Shown: positions 55,520 through 64,000 of the stretch, piece by piece
Numbering within the stretch: position 1 is the first letter of the stretch
How the letters are laid out: each line of letters starts with the position of its first letter
Source: Pseudomonadota bacterium
Lineage (GTDB): Bacteria > Desulfobacterota > Desulfobacteria > Desulfobacterales > JAHIVH01
Assembly: GCA_018816735.1 (NCBI GenBank)
Contig: JAHIVH010000054.1
Location: forward strand, 1 to 64,000
Length of the DNA: 64,000 nucleotides
Direction of reading: 5' to 3'
The notes under the pieces: model-generated
The model's input: the letters and a program-made list of their open reading frames with translations, nothing else
Database searches by the model: none
Told to the model about the DNA's origin: nothing
Translations under genes and position numbers: made by a program

Positions 55520-55981
55520 CTAGTTACCCTGTTCCGCCATATAGTCATCATAAATGGTTTCAATGATCTGTTTATGGTTTGCCTCTTCCTGGGCCAGAAT
55601 ATTGAATATTTTCAACTGCTCATTGTCCTTTGCCTTGCTGGAGATTTCTCTGTACATGGCCAGAGATTTTTCTTCCCGTTTCATGGCCAGTCTCAACCGG
55701 TCAGGATAAGACATATTTTGATCGTACTTTACATCAACCAGATAGTCGCTTATTTTAAGATCAGTAATATTTTTGAATTGATATTCTTCGGCCAGTTTTT
55801 TGTTTTTAAGGAAATTTTCCAGCATGGTTACGTGCTTTTCCTCTTCCTTTGAAAATTTATGAAACGTTTCTTTGGCGCCGGATGCGGTTTCAAGTTTTGA
55901 AAGGTCCTGATAAAATGAGACCGCTTCCTTTTCTTTTTCAATGGCAAAATTGATGATATCTCCAACTGAACTGAAACTCAT
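55520..55981 (-). CDS. Ferritin-like / rubrerythrin-family diiron protein
   Basis: 153 residues from ATG at 55981 with an AAGGAGAAA ribosome site. Four helices carry the diiron Glu/His motifs IEKEKEAVSFYQDL, FSKEEEKHVTML, MKREEKSLAMYREI and AQEEANHKQIIETIY. There is no rubredoxin domain. It probably reduces peroxide or stores iron. It is divergent from the rubredoxin operon, separated by a small gene on its own strand. Confidence 0.92.
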   Translation of the reverse strand: MSFSSVGDIINFAIEKEKEAVSFYQDLSKLETASGAKETFHKFSKEEEKHVTMLENFLKNKKLAEEYQFKNITDLKISDYLVDVKYDQNMSYPDRLRLAMKREEKSLAMYREISSKAKDNEQLKIFNILAQEEANHKQIIETIYDDYMAEQGN

Positions 55982-56081
55982 TTTTTTTCTCCTTATTGAT
56001 AATAAACGATCTATCCTGAACGGCCCGGAAAGCACGGCTTATACGTTGGCCGACAACTTGGCCTTGATTAAATCAGGAATT

Positions 56082-56282
56082 TTAGGCATTAAATCGGTAA
56101 TTGTCAATAAATCTTCCCTTGTTGTCCTTTATCACTTGTGTCACCGCCACCGGAATCAGCGCCTCCTCACCCGGAGATACGGCATCAGAAACTGCAGCGA
56201 TCAGATTGTATAGATTGGTTTTGAAAAGTTGTTTTTTATTTTGCTTAGTGCCATTTTTTCTGTCAGAATGATTCACTTTCAT
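56082..56282 (-). CDS. Small hypothetical protein
   Basis: This 66-residue soluble protein starts at an ATG with a strong CGGAGGAAATC ribosome site. The first 20 residues are basic (KNGTKQNKKQ); the rest, YNLIAAVSDAVSPGEEALIP and VAVTQVIKDNKGRFID, looks structured. I do not recognise a family. It precedes the ferritin-like gene by about 100 bases on the same strand and may be cotranscribed with it. Confidence 0.55.
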   Translation of the reverse strand: MKVNHSDRKNGTKQNKKQLFKTNLYNLIAAVSDAVSPGEEALIPVAVTQVIKDNKGRFIDNYRFNA

Positions 56283-56504
56283 ATGATTTCCTCCGTTTAG
56301 GGTATCGGACTGGATTTATTGTCGTTTCAACAGACATTAATGCATTAAATGTGCCAAATGTCATCTTTACTTTTTAAATGGACAGATTTAAGTCAGGCAT
56401 ACATTTTGAATAATTCGCGAATAAGTCAAAATGTGCAATTGATATTTTCGTGTATCGTCAAGGGATCAATATTTAAAAAAAAGACATTGAACAAGGAGGG
56501 TAAC

Positions 56505-56708
56505 ATGACAATCGACAAATTAATAATGAGAATTGCAGGGTCGTTTATACTGATCAGTCTTCTTCTTGCATGGCTTCACAGTTCCTACTGGTTGATTTTT
56601 ACAGCATTTGTCGGAGCCAATTTGCTTCAATCCTCATTTACCGGATTCTGCCCCATGGTCCCCATATTGAAAAAATTCGGGATAGAACCTGGAAAGGCAT
56701 TTGATTGA
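56505..56708 (+). CDS. Small DUF2892-type membrane protein
   Basis: 67 residues from ATG at 56505, right after AAGGAGGGTAAC. Two membrane helices form a YgaP-like DUF2892 hairpin with the ending ANLLQSSFTGFCPMVPILKK, in which the Cys is in the usual GFCP motif. In other proteins this domain follows a rhodanese; here it stands alone, a few kb from the CoA-disulfide-reductase/rhodanese. Membrane anchoring of a sulfur carrier is a possible role. Confidence 0.85.
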   Translation: MTIDKLIMRIAGSFILISLLLAWLHSSYWLIFTAFVGANLLQSSFTGFCPMVPILKKFGIEPGKAFD

Positions 56709-56898
56709 CACGTTTAATATTTAATTCACCGGCAGGGTTGGATGAAACGTTTTTTTTGATACATCTGTGTTTCAAAATACAGTGTCAAACTGATTTTCAC
56801 TTAAAATAATAGTTGCGAATAAAGAGGTTTTAAGTTTTATTGGTGTTAGCATAGCGTGAACCCAAATTAATCTTGAATTTTATTATTAGGAGGTATGT

Positions 56899-57060
56899 AT
56901 GGACAGGTATGTATGCGATTTGTGCGGTTATGTTTATGATCCGGCTGAAGGTGATCCTGATAACGGCATTGATCCGGGTACGGCGTTTGAGGATCTTCCG
57001 GATGGGTGGGAATGTCCTCTTTGCGGTGCGTCAAAAGATGAATTTTCAAAAGAAGAATAA
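56899..57060 (+). CDS. rub: Rubredoxin
   Basis: 53-residue rubredoxin with both iron-binding pairs, CDLCGY and CPLCGA, and the typical [18 protein letters not shown] core. AGGAGG lies upstream. It is the electron donor for the flavodiiron protein encoded 20 bases downstream in the same operon, in which oxygen (or NO) is reduced to water at the expense of NADH. Confidence 0.97.
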   Translation: MDRYVCDLCGYVYDPAEGDPDNGIDPGTAFEDLPDGWECPLCGASKDEFSKEE

Positions 57061-57080
57061 GATAGAGGATTAAAGGAGCT

Positions 57081-58274
57081 ATGAGACCAAAAGAGGTTGT
57101 AAAAGGTATTTATAATGTTGGGGTTATCGACTGGAACATCAGGGATTTTCATGGATATTCCACTGAAAAGGGCACAACATACAATGCCTATCTGGTGATG
57201 GACGAGAAAATTGTCCTGATTGATACGGTAAAAGCACCGTTCACAAAAAAGCTCCTTGAAAATATTTCAAAGATAGTTGATCCAAAACAGATAGACTTTC
57301 TGATCAGTAATCATGCTGAGGCAGACCACTCCGGTGGTCTGCCGGAAGTTATGAAGGAAATAGGAATAGATAAACCGGTCTACTGTTCAAAGCTGGGAGA
57401 AAAAAACCTGCGGCGTCATTTTGGTGAAGGACTGAATTATCAGCCCGTTGAAAACAAAAGTGAAATGACAACAGGAAAAAGGAAGCTCCTGTTTCTTGAG
57501 ACAAGGATGCTTCACTGGCCGGACAGCATGTTCACTTATGATGTAACCGACAAGCTTCTTTTCTCAAGTGATGCCTTTGGACAGCATTATGCCAGTCAGG
57601 AGATGTTTGATGATCCGGCAGACACATCACTGATGGACCATGCAAAAAAATATTATGCCAATATTCTGCTTCTTTATTCGGATAAAGTCCGTAAACTGAT
57701 TGAAGCGGTAAGGGGCATGGGAATTCCTATTGATACCATATGCCCGGATCATGGGGTGATATGGAAAAATAATCCATCACGAATTATTGATGCCTATACG
57801 ACCTGGAGCGAAAGACGTCCTTTGAAAAAAGCGGTCGTTATCTATGATACCATGTGGAACAGTACGGTTCAAATGGCCGATAAAATTGTCGCAGGTATTG
57901 CGGATGAAGGTGTGGATGTGAGACCTCTCCATTTAAGAAGCTTTCACAGAAGCGACATTATGACAGAAGTGATGGATGCCAAAGCGGTTGTTGTCGGTTC
58001 TCCTACCCTTAACAATACAATCTATCCCACTGTGGCCGATTTTTTGACGTATATGAAGGGGTTGAGGCCGGCAAATAAAATCGGCACATCTTTTGGTTCA
58101 TACGGGTGGAGTGGGGAGGCTGTGAAAATAATCAATAGCGCGCTCGAGGAAATGGGGATTGACCTGGTTGATCCGGGTGTGAAGGTGCAGTATGTCCCGG
58201 ACAAGGATAACCTTGACGAATGCTATGCATTGGGAAAAAAAATCGGGCAGGCGGTGAATGCCTCATTTGAATAA
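57081..58274 (+). CDS. Flavodiiron protein (rubredoxin:oxygen oxidoreductase, FprA type)
   Basis: 397-residue A-type flavoprotein. The N-terminal metallo-beta-lactamase-like domain carries the diiron ligands, SNHAEADHSGGLP with the HxExDH set, and later LHWPDSM, FSSDAFGQH and CPDHGVIW. The C-terminal flavodoxin domain (VVIYDTMWNSTVQMADKI, GSPTLNNTIYPTVADFL) binds FMN. It reduces O2 or NO in the cytoplasm with electrons from rubredoxin. The ribosome site is AAAGGAGCT. Confidence 0.97.
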   Translation: MRPKEVVKGIYNVGVIDWNIRDFHGYSTEKGTTYNAYLVMDEKIVLIDTVKAPFTKKLLENISKIVDPKQIDFLISNHAEADHSGGLPEVMKEIGIDKPVYCSKLGEKNLRRHFGEGLNYQPVENKSEMTTGKRKLLFLETRMLHWPDSMFTYDVTDKLLFSSDAFGQHYASQEMFDDPADTSLMDHAKKYYANILLLYSDKVRKLIEAVRGMGIPIDTICPDHGVIWKNNPSRIIDAYTTWSERRPLKKAVVIYDTMWNSTVQMADKIVAGIADEGVDVRPLHLRSFHRSDIMTEVMDAKAVVVGSPTLNNTIYPTVADFLTYMKGLRPANKIGTSFGSYGWSGEAVKIINSALEEMGIDLVDPGVKVQYVPDKDNLDECYALGKKIGQAVNASFE

Positions 58275-58482
58275 ACGATCGGGAATGAGCCGGCCAGAAA
58301 TAGAGCTAAGTCTTTGTATCCTTTGCGAGGTTTGCAGGGGCGCATGCCCATCTGTCTTCAGACTAAACAGCGCTGGGTATATGGAGGTTGCAGACCTGGA
58401 TCAGTATCCGGAAACAGAAGTTGATGAGGCGATAAAACATTGCCCTGCCAATTGTATTTCCTGGGTAAGCAATGATGGATAA
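58258..58482 (+). CDS. 4Fe-4S ferredoxin
   Basis: Up to 74 residues; the GTG/ATG region offers starts at 58258 (overlapping the flavodiiron gene by 17 bases) and 58285 (MSRPEIELS, 65 residues), and I cannot decide between them. A single 4Fe-4S cluster is expected from CILCEVCRGACP with a distant HCPANCI. It is an electron carrier cotranscribed with the flavodiiron gene. Confidence 0.85.
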   Translation: MPHLNKRSGMSRPEIELSLCILCEVCRGACPSVFRLNSAGYMEVADLDQYPETEVDEAIKHCPANCISWVSNDG

Positions 58483-58497
58483 ACCACGGGGAAAATT

Positions 58498-59181
58498 ATG
58501 GCTGGTCGAAAGCTGAAGCAAATCATTCTTGAAATACTTGAAACAGAAGATCTGGATCAGGGGATAAAAAAAATTCTTTTTTATCCTTATGGCAGAAGTA
58601 TAGGCCCTCTGATTTCACTTTTCTGCAGTAAGGAACCCCTGATAAAATGGAAAGCTGTTACGGTTATCGGGGTTGTGGCCGGAAAAATTGCAGATGCGGA
58701 TATTGAGTATGCCAGAGTGATTATGAGACGGCTGATGTGGACCCTGAATGATGAGTCTGGCGGCATTGGCTGGGGTGTGCCGGAAGCCATGGGAGAGATC
58801 ATGGCATTAAGTGATGTCCTGGCAAGGGAGTATCATAAAATATTAATTTCCTACATATCGCCAGGGGCAAATTTCCTGGAAGTACCTGCATTGCAAAAGG
58901 GTGTGTTATGGGGGTTGACGAGGCTTGCTTCAGAAAGGCCGGAATATCTTGATGGCGCGGTCGAGTTTCTCCCGAAATTTTTCGATTCAGAAGATCCGTC
59001 CTTAAGAGGGCTTTCCGCATTTGCAACGCTTAAGATCGATCCAAAATCGTCAGATAGAATACCCGAGAGTTTATACCAGGACGCTTCGGAAATCGATTTT
59101 TATCAGGATGGGGAAATCAACCTGTATCTGTTGAAAGATTTTTTAAAGCTTGCCGTTTCGTCCCCTGTGAATGTTCAGTGA
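58498..59181 (+). CDS. HEAT-repeat protein of the DVU0298 type
   Basis: 227-residue all-helical protein with HEAT-like repeats (PLISLFCSKEPLIKWKAVTV, WGVPEAMGEIMAL, GVLWGLTRLASERPE, DPSLRGLSAFATLK). It resembles the DVU0298 family of sulfate reducers, found next to redox genes, of unknown function. There is no signal peptide. It lies 15 bases after the ferredoxin gene, so it is part of the operon. Confidence 0.8.
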   Translation: MAGRKLKQIILEILETEDLDQGIKKILFYPYGRSIGPLISLFCSKEPLIKWKAVTVIGVVAGKIADADIEYARVIMRRLMWTLNDESGGIGWGVPEAMGEIMALSDVLAREYHKILISYISPGANFLEVPALQKGVLWGLTRLASERPEYLDGAVEFLPKFFDSEDPSLRGLSAFATLKIDPKSSDRIPESLYQDASEIDFYQDGEINLYLLKDFLKLAVSSPVNVQ

Positions 59182-59456
59182 TACATAAGTGTGTCACACC
59201 GTCATTCGAGACAGAGAGAATTAAAATTCCTTTTAATATTAAATTGTTATTGTAAAATGGATGACTGGTTCGCTTCAGAGCGCAAGCGGTCTTTCATTTC
59301 TGCATATGAATCGAAAAGCCATATCCTGTTGGTGAACCCTTGCCATTCAAGCCTTTTTAAAAAAATCAACCGTTTTGGCACATATGTTGAAATGTCATAC
59401 TGCTAAAGAATAAAGCCGTTTTTTTTTATGTCAAATTATTAAAAAGGACAAAGCCA

Positions 59457-59705
59457 GTGAGACCATGCGATCATAACATCAAATTAACCCTGGAGCTTGT
59501 GAACGAGATGATCAGGCTTGCCGATCAGGGCGATGACAATCGCGATGATTCCGGATGCGGAATTTTATATGGAATCTTGAGGGATTCAGCATACAAGATT
59601 AAAAAGATAGCTGAAGAGGAAAAAGATGCCCATATCCGGAAAGGCTGGTGGAATACCAATCAAATGATCAATCAATCAATGGAAAAGGAGCTAAAGAATG
59701 GCTAA
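59457..59705 (+). CDS. Small hypothetical protein upstream of rubrerythrin
   Basis: 82 residues beginning at GTG (AAAAAGGAC upstream; another start at the internal ATG at 59466 is in another frame). It is helical, with [20 protein letters not shown] and a basic-acidic C-terminus. Its end overlaps the rubrerythrin start by 8 bases, which supports it as a real, coupled gene. Family unknown to me, though similar small proteins accompany rubrerythrins in anaerobes. The 275 bases before it hold only a weak GTG-started frame that I do not support. Confidence 0.65.
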   Translation: MRPCDHNIKLTLELVNEMIRLADQGDDNRDDSGCGILYGILRDSAYKIKKIAEEEKDAHIRKGWWNTNQMINQSMEKELKNG

Positions 59706-60243
59706 GTATGTATGTTCGGTTTGTGGTTATGTGCATGACGGGAATACCCCTCCGGAAAGATGTCCTCAATGTGGTGCGGCACAAGAGAAATTCAGTGAGA
59801 GAACAGAAGGTGCTCTGGATTGGGCAGACGGCCATGTCATCGGTGTGGCAAAAGATGTTGATCCGGAAATTTTGGAAGGCCTTCGTGCCAATTTCATGGG
59901 AGAGTGCACCGAAGTCGGCATGTACCTTGCCATGAGCCGTCAGGCAGACCGGGAAGGATATCCTGAAATTGCCGAAGCCTATAAGCGGATTGCCTTTGAA
60001 GAGGCTGAACATGCTGCAAAATTTGCCGAACTCCTTGGAGAAGTGGTGGTCGCAGATACAAAAACAAACCTGAAGGTCCGTGTGGAAGCCGAATATGGTG
60101 CATGCAAGGGCAAAAAGGATATCGCCACCAAAGCCAAAAAACTGAACTACGATGCCATTCATGACACGGTGCATGAAATGTGCAAAGATGAAGCGAGGCA
60201 TGGCCAGGCATTTGCCGGGCTCTTGAAACGATATTTTGAATAA
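59698..60243 (+). CDS. Rubrerythrin with N-terminal rubredoxin domain
   Basis: 181 residues. The rubredoxin-like domain is at the front ([16 protein letters not shown]), followed by a ferritin-like diiron domain ([54 protein letters not shown]). This is the reversed domain order, as in NADH-peroxidase-type (reverse) rubrerythrins. It reduces H2O2 in the cytoplasm. A GGAG site inside the preceding gene serves as ribosome site, and a terminator follows it. Confidence 0.95.
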   Translation: MAKYVCSVCGYVHDGNTPPERCPQCGAAQEKFSERTEGALDWADGHVIGVAKDVDPEILEGLRANFMGECTEVGMYLAMSRQADREGYPEIAEAYKRIAFEEAEHAAKFAELLGEVVVADTKTNLKVRVEAEYGACKGKKDIATKAKKLNYDAIHDTVHEMCKDEARHGQAFAGLLKRYFE

Positions 60244-60288
60244 AAGTTTTAACCCATAAAAATCATTACCCTTCCTCCATCCCCAAAG

Positions 60289-60330
60289 AAAAGACCGGGT
60301 GATGCAAAATGCATCCCCGGTCTTTTTTTT
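60289..60330 (+). terminator. Rho-independent terminator after the rubrerythrin gene
   Basis: AAAAGACCGGG pairs with CCCGGTCTTTT, with an inner GATGC/GCATC stem, followed by a run of eight T. It may also serve the convergent barrel gene on the other strand. Confidence 0.92.
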
Positions 60331-60350
60331 GATTTGCTTTAAGGCTTCAT

Positions 60351-61094
60351 TTAAAAATAGATACGGGCACCCACGGATATGCCTGTCTGGGTCAGAGATT
60401 GGTCAAATTTAGATTTGTCTGTTGGGAAAGCTGTACCGCCGTCTTCTTGTTTTATTTTTCGATCGCCATCCATATCGATTTTAAGATATCGGATTGTTCC
60501 AGTGAATGAAACAGAGTCTGTCAGAAAACGTTCAATACCAAGGTTTAACCCATAGAAAATGCCATTCCCGTCTTTTGTTTCCTTCAATTTATATGGAATC
60601 GACGCCATTGTCCCATCTTCTTCATTGGGATATTGATAGTCACCTTTCTCTTTATATTCATCCTTTTCCATGGCAAAACCTATCCCGCCGCCAAATATAA
60701 CAAAAAGATTTTCTGTAACCGGCAAGTGGTAATAAACAGACGGGCCTATTAAAAAAGTTGTATAGTCGCTGTCGGATTTATAACTCTCAGCCGTACTATC
60801 AAAATCACCGCTTCCAGTGTTGGACTCATAACTTAAAATAAGACCCAGTTCCAGGTTATCCATAACAAAGTAGCCTATGCCCGTATTGACACCAAACGAG
60901 TCTGTTTCATTGTCCGGATATGTATTTTTCTTATCTTTCGAATCAGACATGACAAAACTCAGATCCAAATCTCCACTCAGTGCAATGGTCCCCTTACCGA
61001 TGACTGCATTGCTGCCGAAGCTCCATCCGGTAGAAACAAAAGCCGTCAGTGTTACCATAGCAGTCAAAGTGATTATCCCTTTTTTTAACATCAT
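60351..61094 (-). CDS. Outer-membrane beta-barrel protein
   Basis: 247 residues with a signal peptide (GIITLTAMVTLTAFVSTGWSF) and alternating amphipathic strands typical for small porin-like barrels (OMP_b-brl type). The C-terminus ends in Phe (VGARIYF), a signature for outer-membrane insertion by Bam. A strong AAGGAGGAAGC site precedes the ATG. Function unknown, possibly a surface or immunity-type barrel rather than a transporter. Confidence 0.9.
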   Translation of the reverse strand: MMLKKGIITLTAMVTLTAFVSTGWSFGSNAVIGKGTIALSGDLDLSFVMSDSKDKKNTYPDNETDSFGVNTGIGYFVMDNLELGLILSYESNTGSGDFDSTAESYKSDSDYTTFLIGPSVYYHLPVTENLFVIFGGGIGFAMEKDEYKEKGDYQYPNEEDGTMASIPYKLKETKDGNGIFYGLNLGIERFLTDSVSFTGTIRYLKIDMDGDRKIKQEDGGTAFPTDKSKFDQSLTQTGISVGARIYF

Positions 61095-61343
61095 GCTTCC
61101 TCCTTTTTATGTGATCATCATGCGATCTATTATGATTCAAGTTTTTAAAAACAGCGTTGAAATGATTCGGTGAAGACAGGTCAAACAGTTAATATACTGA
61201 TCTTCTTCGCATAAAAAGAGCTGAATGTCAATTTAACAAAAGGGGTTGTCCTGTGGATGCTTTTTGATAAGCGTTGACACATCTACAGCCCGAATGGTAT
61301 TGGTTTTTAATATTTTAAGATTAAAAAACATGGAGTGAAACGC

Positions 61344-61967
61344 ATGATCGCTATGCTGGTCAGCATTTTTATAAGGGGTATATTGAGCTTGCGAAATATT
61401 ACAGTGGTCACGTGCCTGGTTTTTCTGCTCATGAGCTGCTCACCTGAGACCCATCCGGAAATACCGGACATTCAGGATGGGGTGTCGGCTTTTTTGAGAT
61501 TATCTGCCAAAACACCGGATTTCGGCACCCTATATCGTATCAATTCTTTCATGTTTTCAAAAAATACAATAACCGGCGAAATCATAAAACGTAAACTGCC
61601 ATGCCTGATGGGGGCTGTTTCTCCACCTGTATTGAGACAAACTCCATTTGAGACGGTTCCTGCCGGTAACCATATTTCCATGAATGTGACAGGACGCATC
61701 GATGACAGACGATCGCTCATCTTTTATTATTTAAATCATGAGTTGGCCTTCGACACCAGAGCCGGTCATATCTATGACGTCGTTATTGAAATTGTTGATC
61801 ACCATCCGGGCAGGAAATTTAATATGATCGTCTATGAAAAAGAGACAAATTCGGATGACGAAAAAGGGGAAGAAATTGTCATAAACCGGGGATTCCCACT
61901 GAATGCTACGGAATGGGTATTAAACCCCATACTTGTCCCTGCCACAGATATTTGTATCGACGAATAA
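61344..61967 (+). CDS. Putative lipoprotein
   Basis: 207 residues from ATG at 61344 with GGAG about 8 bases before it (an upstream GTG at 61335 is possible). A signal peptide of somewhat long length ends in a lipobox-like LLMSC. The mature part has no motif I recognise. The start of the next gene follows by 37 bases, so cotranscription is possible. Confidence 0.7.
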   Translation: MIAMLVSIFIRGILSLRNITVVTCLVFLLMSCSPETHPEIPDIQDGVSAFLRLSAKTPDFGTLYRINSFMFSKNTITGEIIKRKLPCLMGAVSPPVLRQTPFETVPAGNHISMNVTGRIDDRRSLIFYYLNHELAFDTRAGHIYDVVIEIVDHHPGRKFNMIVYEKETNSDDEKGEEIVINRGFPLNATEWVLNPILVPATDICIDE

Positions 61968-62003
61968 CGTAAAGACGATCCCAAAGGTTACAGGTAATTT
62001 TTA

Positions 62004-62726
62004 ATGAAAGAAGACCCCATTAAAATCGGCATCAGCACCTGCCTTCTGGGGAAAAAGGTTCGCTGGGACGGCAATCACAAACACGATCGATTTCTCACCG
62101 ATACCCTGGGACAGTATGTGGACTATGTGCCGGTCTGTCCGGAAATGGAGTGCGGCATGGGGGTGCCCCGGGAACCGGTCCGGCTGGTGGGCGACCCGTT
62201 TGCTCCCCGACTGATGACTATCCGTACCCATAAGGATTTCACCGGGCAGATGAAAGCCTGGGCAGGAAAGCGTCTTTTGGAACTGGAAAAAGAGAATCTC
62301 TGTGGCTATATTTTCAAATGTGATTCCCCTTCAAGCGGCATGATTCACGTGAAGGTTTACGGCGAAGATGGTAAATCCGCAAGAAAAGTGGGCGTCGGCA
62401 TATTTGCCCGCATGTTCATGGATCATTTCCCCAGAATTCCAGTGGAGGATGATTGCAGGCTCCATGATATCAAAATAAGGGAGAATTTTATTGAGAGGAT
62501 TTTCATGCTTAAAAAATGGCGGGAGCTATTAAAGACCGGAAAAACATTAGGCGGGCTTGCGGACTTCCATACCCGGCAGAAACTCCTTGTCCTCGCCCAT
62601 AGCGAGACGCACTACCGTGAGATGGGCAGAACGGTTGCCGAAGGTAAAAAAATGCCGGTAGATAAGCTTTTTGATACATACGAACACTTGATGTCCGATG
62701 CCCTGAAACTCAGAAATCATGCCTGA
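62004..62726 (+). CDS. DUF523 - DUF1722 protein with shortened C-terminal domain
   Basis: 240 residues. DUF523 (about 5-140) is intact with IGISTCLLGKKVRWDG, VCPEMECGMGVPRE and KCDSPSSGM. The DUF1722 (YbgA-like) part starts normally (FHTRQKLLVLAHSETHYREMG) but the protein stops about 80 residues early. The last residues, LKLRNHA, match the usual end of full-length family members, which points to an in-frame internal deletion instead of a plain truncation. Function of the family is not well established; some are photolyase-linked. Confidence 0.82.
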   Translation: MKEDPIKIGISTCLLGKKVRWDGNHKHDRFLTDTLGQYVDYVPVCPEMECGMGVPREPVRLVGDPFAPRLMTIRTHKDFTGQMKAWAGKRLLELEKENLCGYIFKCDSPSSGMIHVKVYGEDGKSARKVGVGIFARMFMDHFPRIPVEDDCRLHDIKIRENFIERIFMLKKWRELLKTGKTLGGLADFHTRQKLLVLAHSETHYREMGRTVAEGKKMPVDKLFDTYEHLMSDALKLRNHA

Positions 62727-62960
62727 TATCTTTTAAAAGAATAAACACAGTGTCTAAACCTTTACAATGGCTTTAAAAAAGTCTATATGATCTAATAATA
62801 TCATTTAATAGCCTTTTTTTAAGCTTTTATTGTCTATATATTCGATGCCAGGCGATCGGCAGGGTTCATGCTTGACATTCATCATTTGTATAAATATAAT
62901 AGCTTAAAAATTGACTTTTAATAATTAATTTAACAATTAATATACTTAATTGGGTCTATT

Positions 62961-63293
62961 ATGGATTATTATTCAATGACCGACAAAGGGATTGCGGCAG
63001 AGATTGGCGAAAGGATCAGGACGTTGAGGCTTCGGAAAAACCTGACCCAGCAGCAATTGGCCGATCACGTGATGCTGTCCTTAAATTCCATCAAGGCTCT
63101 TGAAAAAGGAAAGGGCAAAATGATGACCCTGATCACCGTATTGAGAGAGCTGGGCGCATTGGATTCTCTGGATGCGTTTGTCCCTTTACCCCAGATCAGC
63201 CCGCTGCAACTGGTAAAACTTAAAGGGAAAAATCGGGAGCGGGCAACCGGAAAGAGAGGCAGTCAGCGGTCAGAAGGAACATCCGAATGGTAG
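62961..63293 (+). CDS. HipB-like antitoxin (XRE-family regulator)
   Basis: 110 residues with a helix-turn-helix IRTLRLRKNLTQQQLADHVM, SLNSIKALEKGKG and a long basic C-terminus. Its stop overlaps the ATG of the following HipA-like gene by 7 bases, the usual arrangement for HipBA. It should bind HipA and repress the operon. The 230 bases upstream are very AT-rich with several TTAAT blocks, which may include operator and promoter but give no clear palindrome. Confidence 0.9.
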   Translation: MDYYSMTDKGIAAEIGERIRTLRLRKNLTQQQLADHVMLSLNSIKALEKGKGKMMTLITVLRELGALDSLDAFVPLPQISPLQLVKLKGKNRERATGKRGSQRSEGTSEW

Positions 63294-64000
63294 CCAAAGT
63301 GGATACGGCCCTTATACGGCTATGGGGCGATGTTGTGGGTGCTGTGGCATGGCTGGAAGAAAGGCAGCACGGTGTCTTTGAATATGCACCGGCATTCCTG
63401 AAAAAGGGGCTCGATATCTCCCCCATTCACATGGGCATCCGGGAAGCCCGGCAGGGTAATGGTACCTTTTTTTTTCCTGGACTGAACCGAGATACCTACC
63501 TGGGGCTTCCAGGCCTTCTGGCAGATTCGTTGCCCGATAAATTCGGAAACAGCATCATCGATGCCTGGCTGATGAGAAAGGGCAGGACCCGGGAAAGCTT
63601 CAGTCCGGTGGAGCGCCTCTGTTATACAGGTAACCGGGGGATGGGCGCCCTTGAATTCGAGCCTCCGGTCAATCGACAGTTTGACACATCTGTTTCTGTT
63701 GAGGTTGCTCAACTGGTGGCACTGGCCCAGCAGGTGATGGCCGAGCGAAAGAAGCTCAATGTGTCAATCGGCGCGGGCGACAGGGAAAATGAAGACGCCC
63801 TGATGGATATTCTTCGTGTGGGAACCTCTGCAGGCGGCGCTCGGCCAAAGGCTGTCATTGCCATGAACGACGAAGATCAAATTATTTCCGGCCAGGGCAA
63901 TGTGCCTGAAGGCTACGACTACTGGATTCTGAAATTCGATGGTGTGGACGATCTCGAACTGGGTGAGCCCAAAGGATTCGGCCGTATTGAATATGCATAC
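63287..64000 (+). CDS. HipA-like kinase, partial (runs off the window)
   Basis: 238 codons are visible from ATG at 63287 without a stop; the family is about 400-440 residues, so the kinase C-lobe lies outside. The visible part shows the HipA N-terminal domain (WGDVVGAVAWLEERQHGVFE, LPGLLADSLPDKFGNSIIDAWL, CYTGNRGMGALEF) and the segment toward the P-loop (GTSAGGARPKAVIAMN), the ATP-binding region. HipA toxins phosphorylate glutamyl-tRNA synthetase or similar targets. Activity of this copy cannot be judged here. Confidence 0.93.
   Translation, partial: MVAKVDTALIRLWGDVVGAVAWLEERQHGVFEYAPAFLKKGLDISPIHMGIREARQGNGTFFFPGLNRDTYLGLPGLLADSLPDKFGNSIIDAWLMRKGRTRESFSPVERLCYTGNRGMGALEFEPPVNRQFDTSVSVEVAQLVALAQQVMAERKKLNVSIGAGDRENEDALMDILRVGTSAGGARPKAVIAMNDEDQIISGQGNVPEGYDYWILKFDGVDDLELGEPKGFGRIEYAY

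Noticed and set aside
59191-59406. A 71-residue GTG-started frame after the HEAT-protein gene
   Set aside because: No ribosome site, no recognisable composition or domain, and not coupled to either neighbour.
62881-62960. A promoter with TTGACT before hipB
   Set aside because: No -10 box at a suitable distance could be found in the AT-rich DNA.

Overview
The window looks like the chromosome of an anaerobic, sulfate-reducer-like member of the Desulfobacterota (Desulfobacteraceae type; genus not determined). The reasons are a selenocysteine-containing formate dehydrogenase, a rubredoxin / flavodiiron protein / rubrerythrin oxygen-defence set, several ferredoxin-type proteins, a DVU0298-type HEAT protein and many PAS/sigma-54 and chemotaxis-type sensors. 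No rRNA, tRNA or CRISPR array was seen.

Layout. 0.36-2.2 kb: a RES/Xre-type toxin-antitoxin pair and a decayed IS6-family element. 2.4-10.6 kb: a response regulator, a 1844-residue DUF4062 / P-loop NTPase / Sel1-repeat protein and a HAMP sensor; the regulator and the sensor share one C-terminal four-cysteine module. 10.6-11.4 kb: a short-chain dehydrogenase. 11.5-20.3 kb (minus strand): part of a type VI secretion operon (TssJ, TssK, TssL, TssM, TagF, an FHA-less TagH C-domain and a protein with repeated threonine motifs) with no sheath, tube, spike or ClpV genes. 20.5-24 kb: a ModE-like regulator and the formate dehydrogenase, read through an in-frame UGA. 24.5-30.4 kb: an RND efflux operon (TolC, adaptor, pump).

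30.5-34.1 kb is the most interesting part. A cysteine-rich PAS sigma-54 activator is divergent from an operon of thioredoxin, a small Cys-rich protein, a BASS/ACR3-type permease and a tiny membrane protein whose frame continues through a UGA. A perfect inverted repeat lies next to the activator gene and a -24/-12-like promoter precedes the thioredoxin gene. A hairpin with a GG-starting loop sits at bacterial SECIS distance after the UGA. A diverged copy of the tail downstream of the UGA, with AGA in place of UGA and codon-like substitutions, lies 2.7 kb further on. I read this as a candidate undescribed selenoprotein in a sigma-54-controlled redox/transport cassette.

34-40.4 kb: a lipoprotein serpin, a 5'-truncated old-yellow-enzyme gene carrying that tail remnant, and a MoxR / DUF58 / DUF4129 operon. 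40.6-45.5 kb: a TetR-controlled EmrAB-TolC-type efflux operon. 45.6-49 kb: a cytidylate-kinase-like protein, a broken PAP2 phosphatase and a chemoreceptor. 49.4-52.3 kb: a TetR regulator with clear palindromes upstream, a ferredoxin protein and a Tat-exported flavodoxin-ferredoxin fusion. 52.5-60.3 kb: a lipoprotein, a CoA-disulfide-reductase/rhodanese, a ferritin-like protein, rubredoxin, a flavodiiron protein, a ferredoxin, a HEAT protein and a rubrerythrin. 60.3-64 kb: an outer-membrane barrel, a lipoprotein, a shortened DUF523/DUF1722 protein and a HipBA-type pair that runs off the end.
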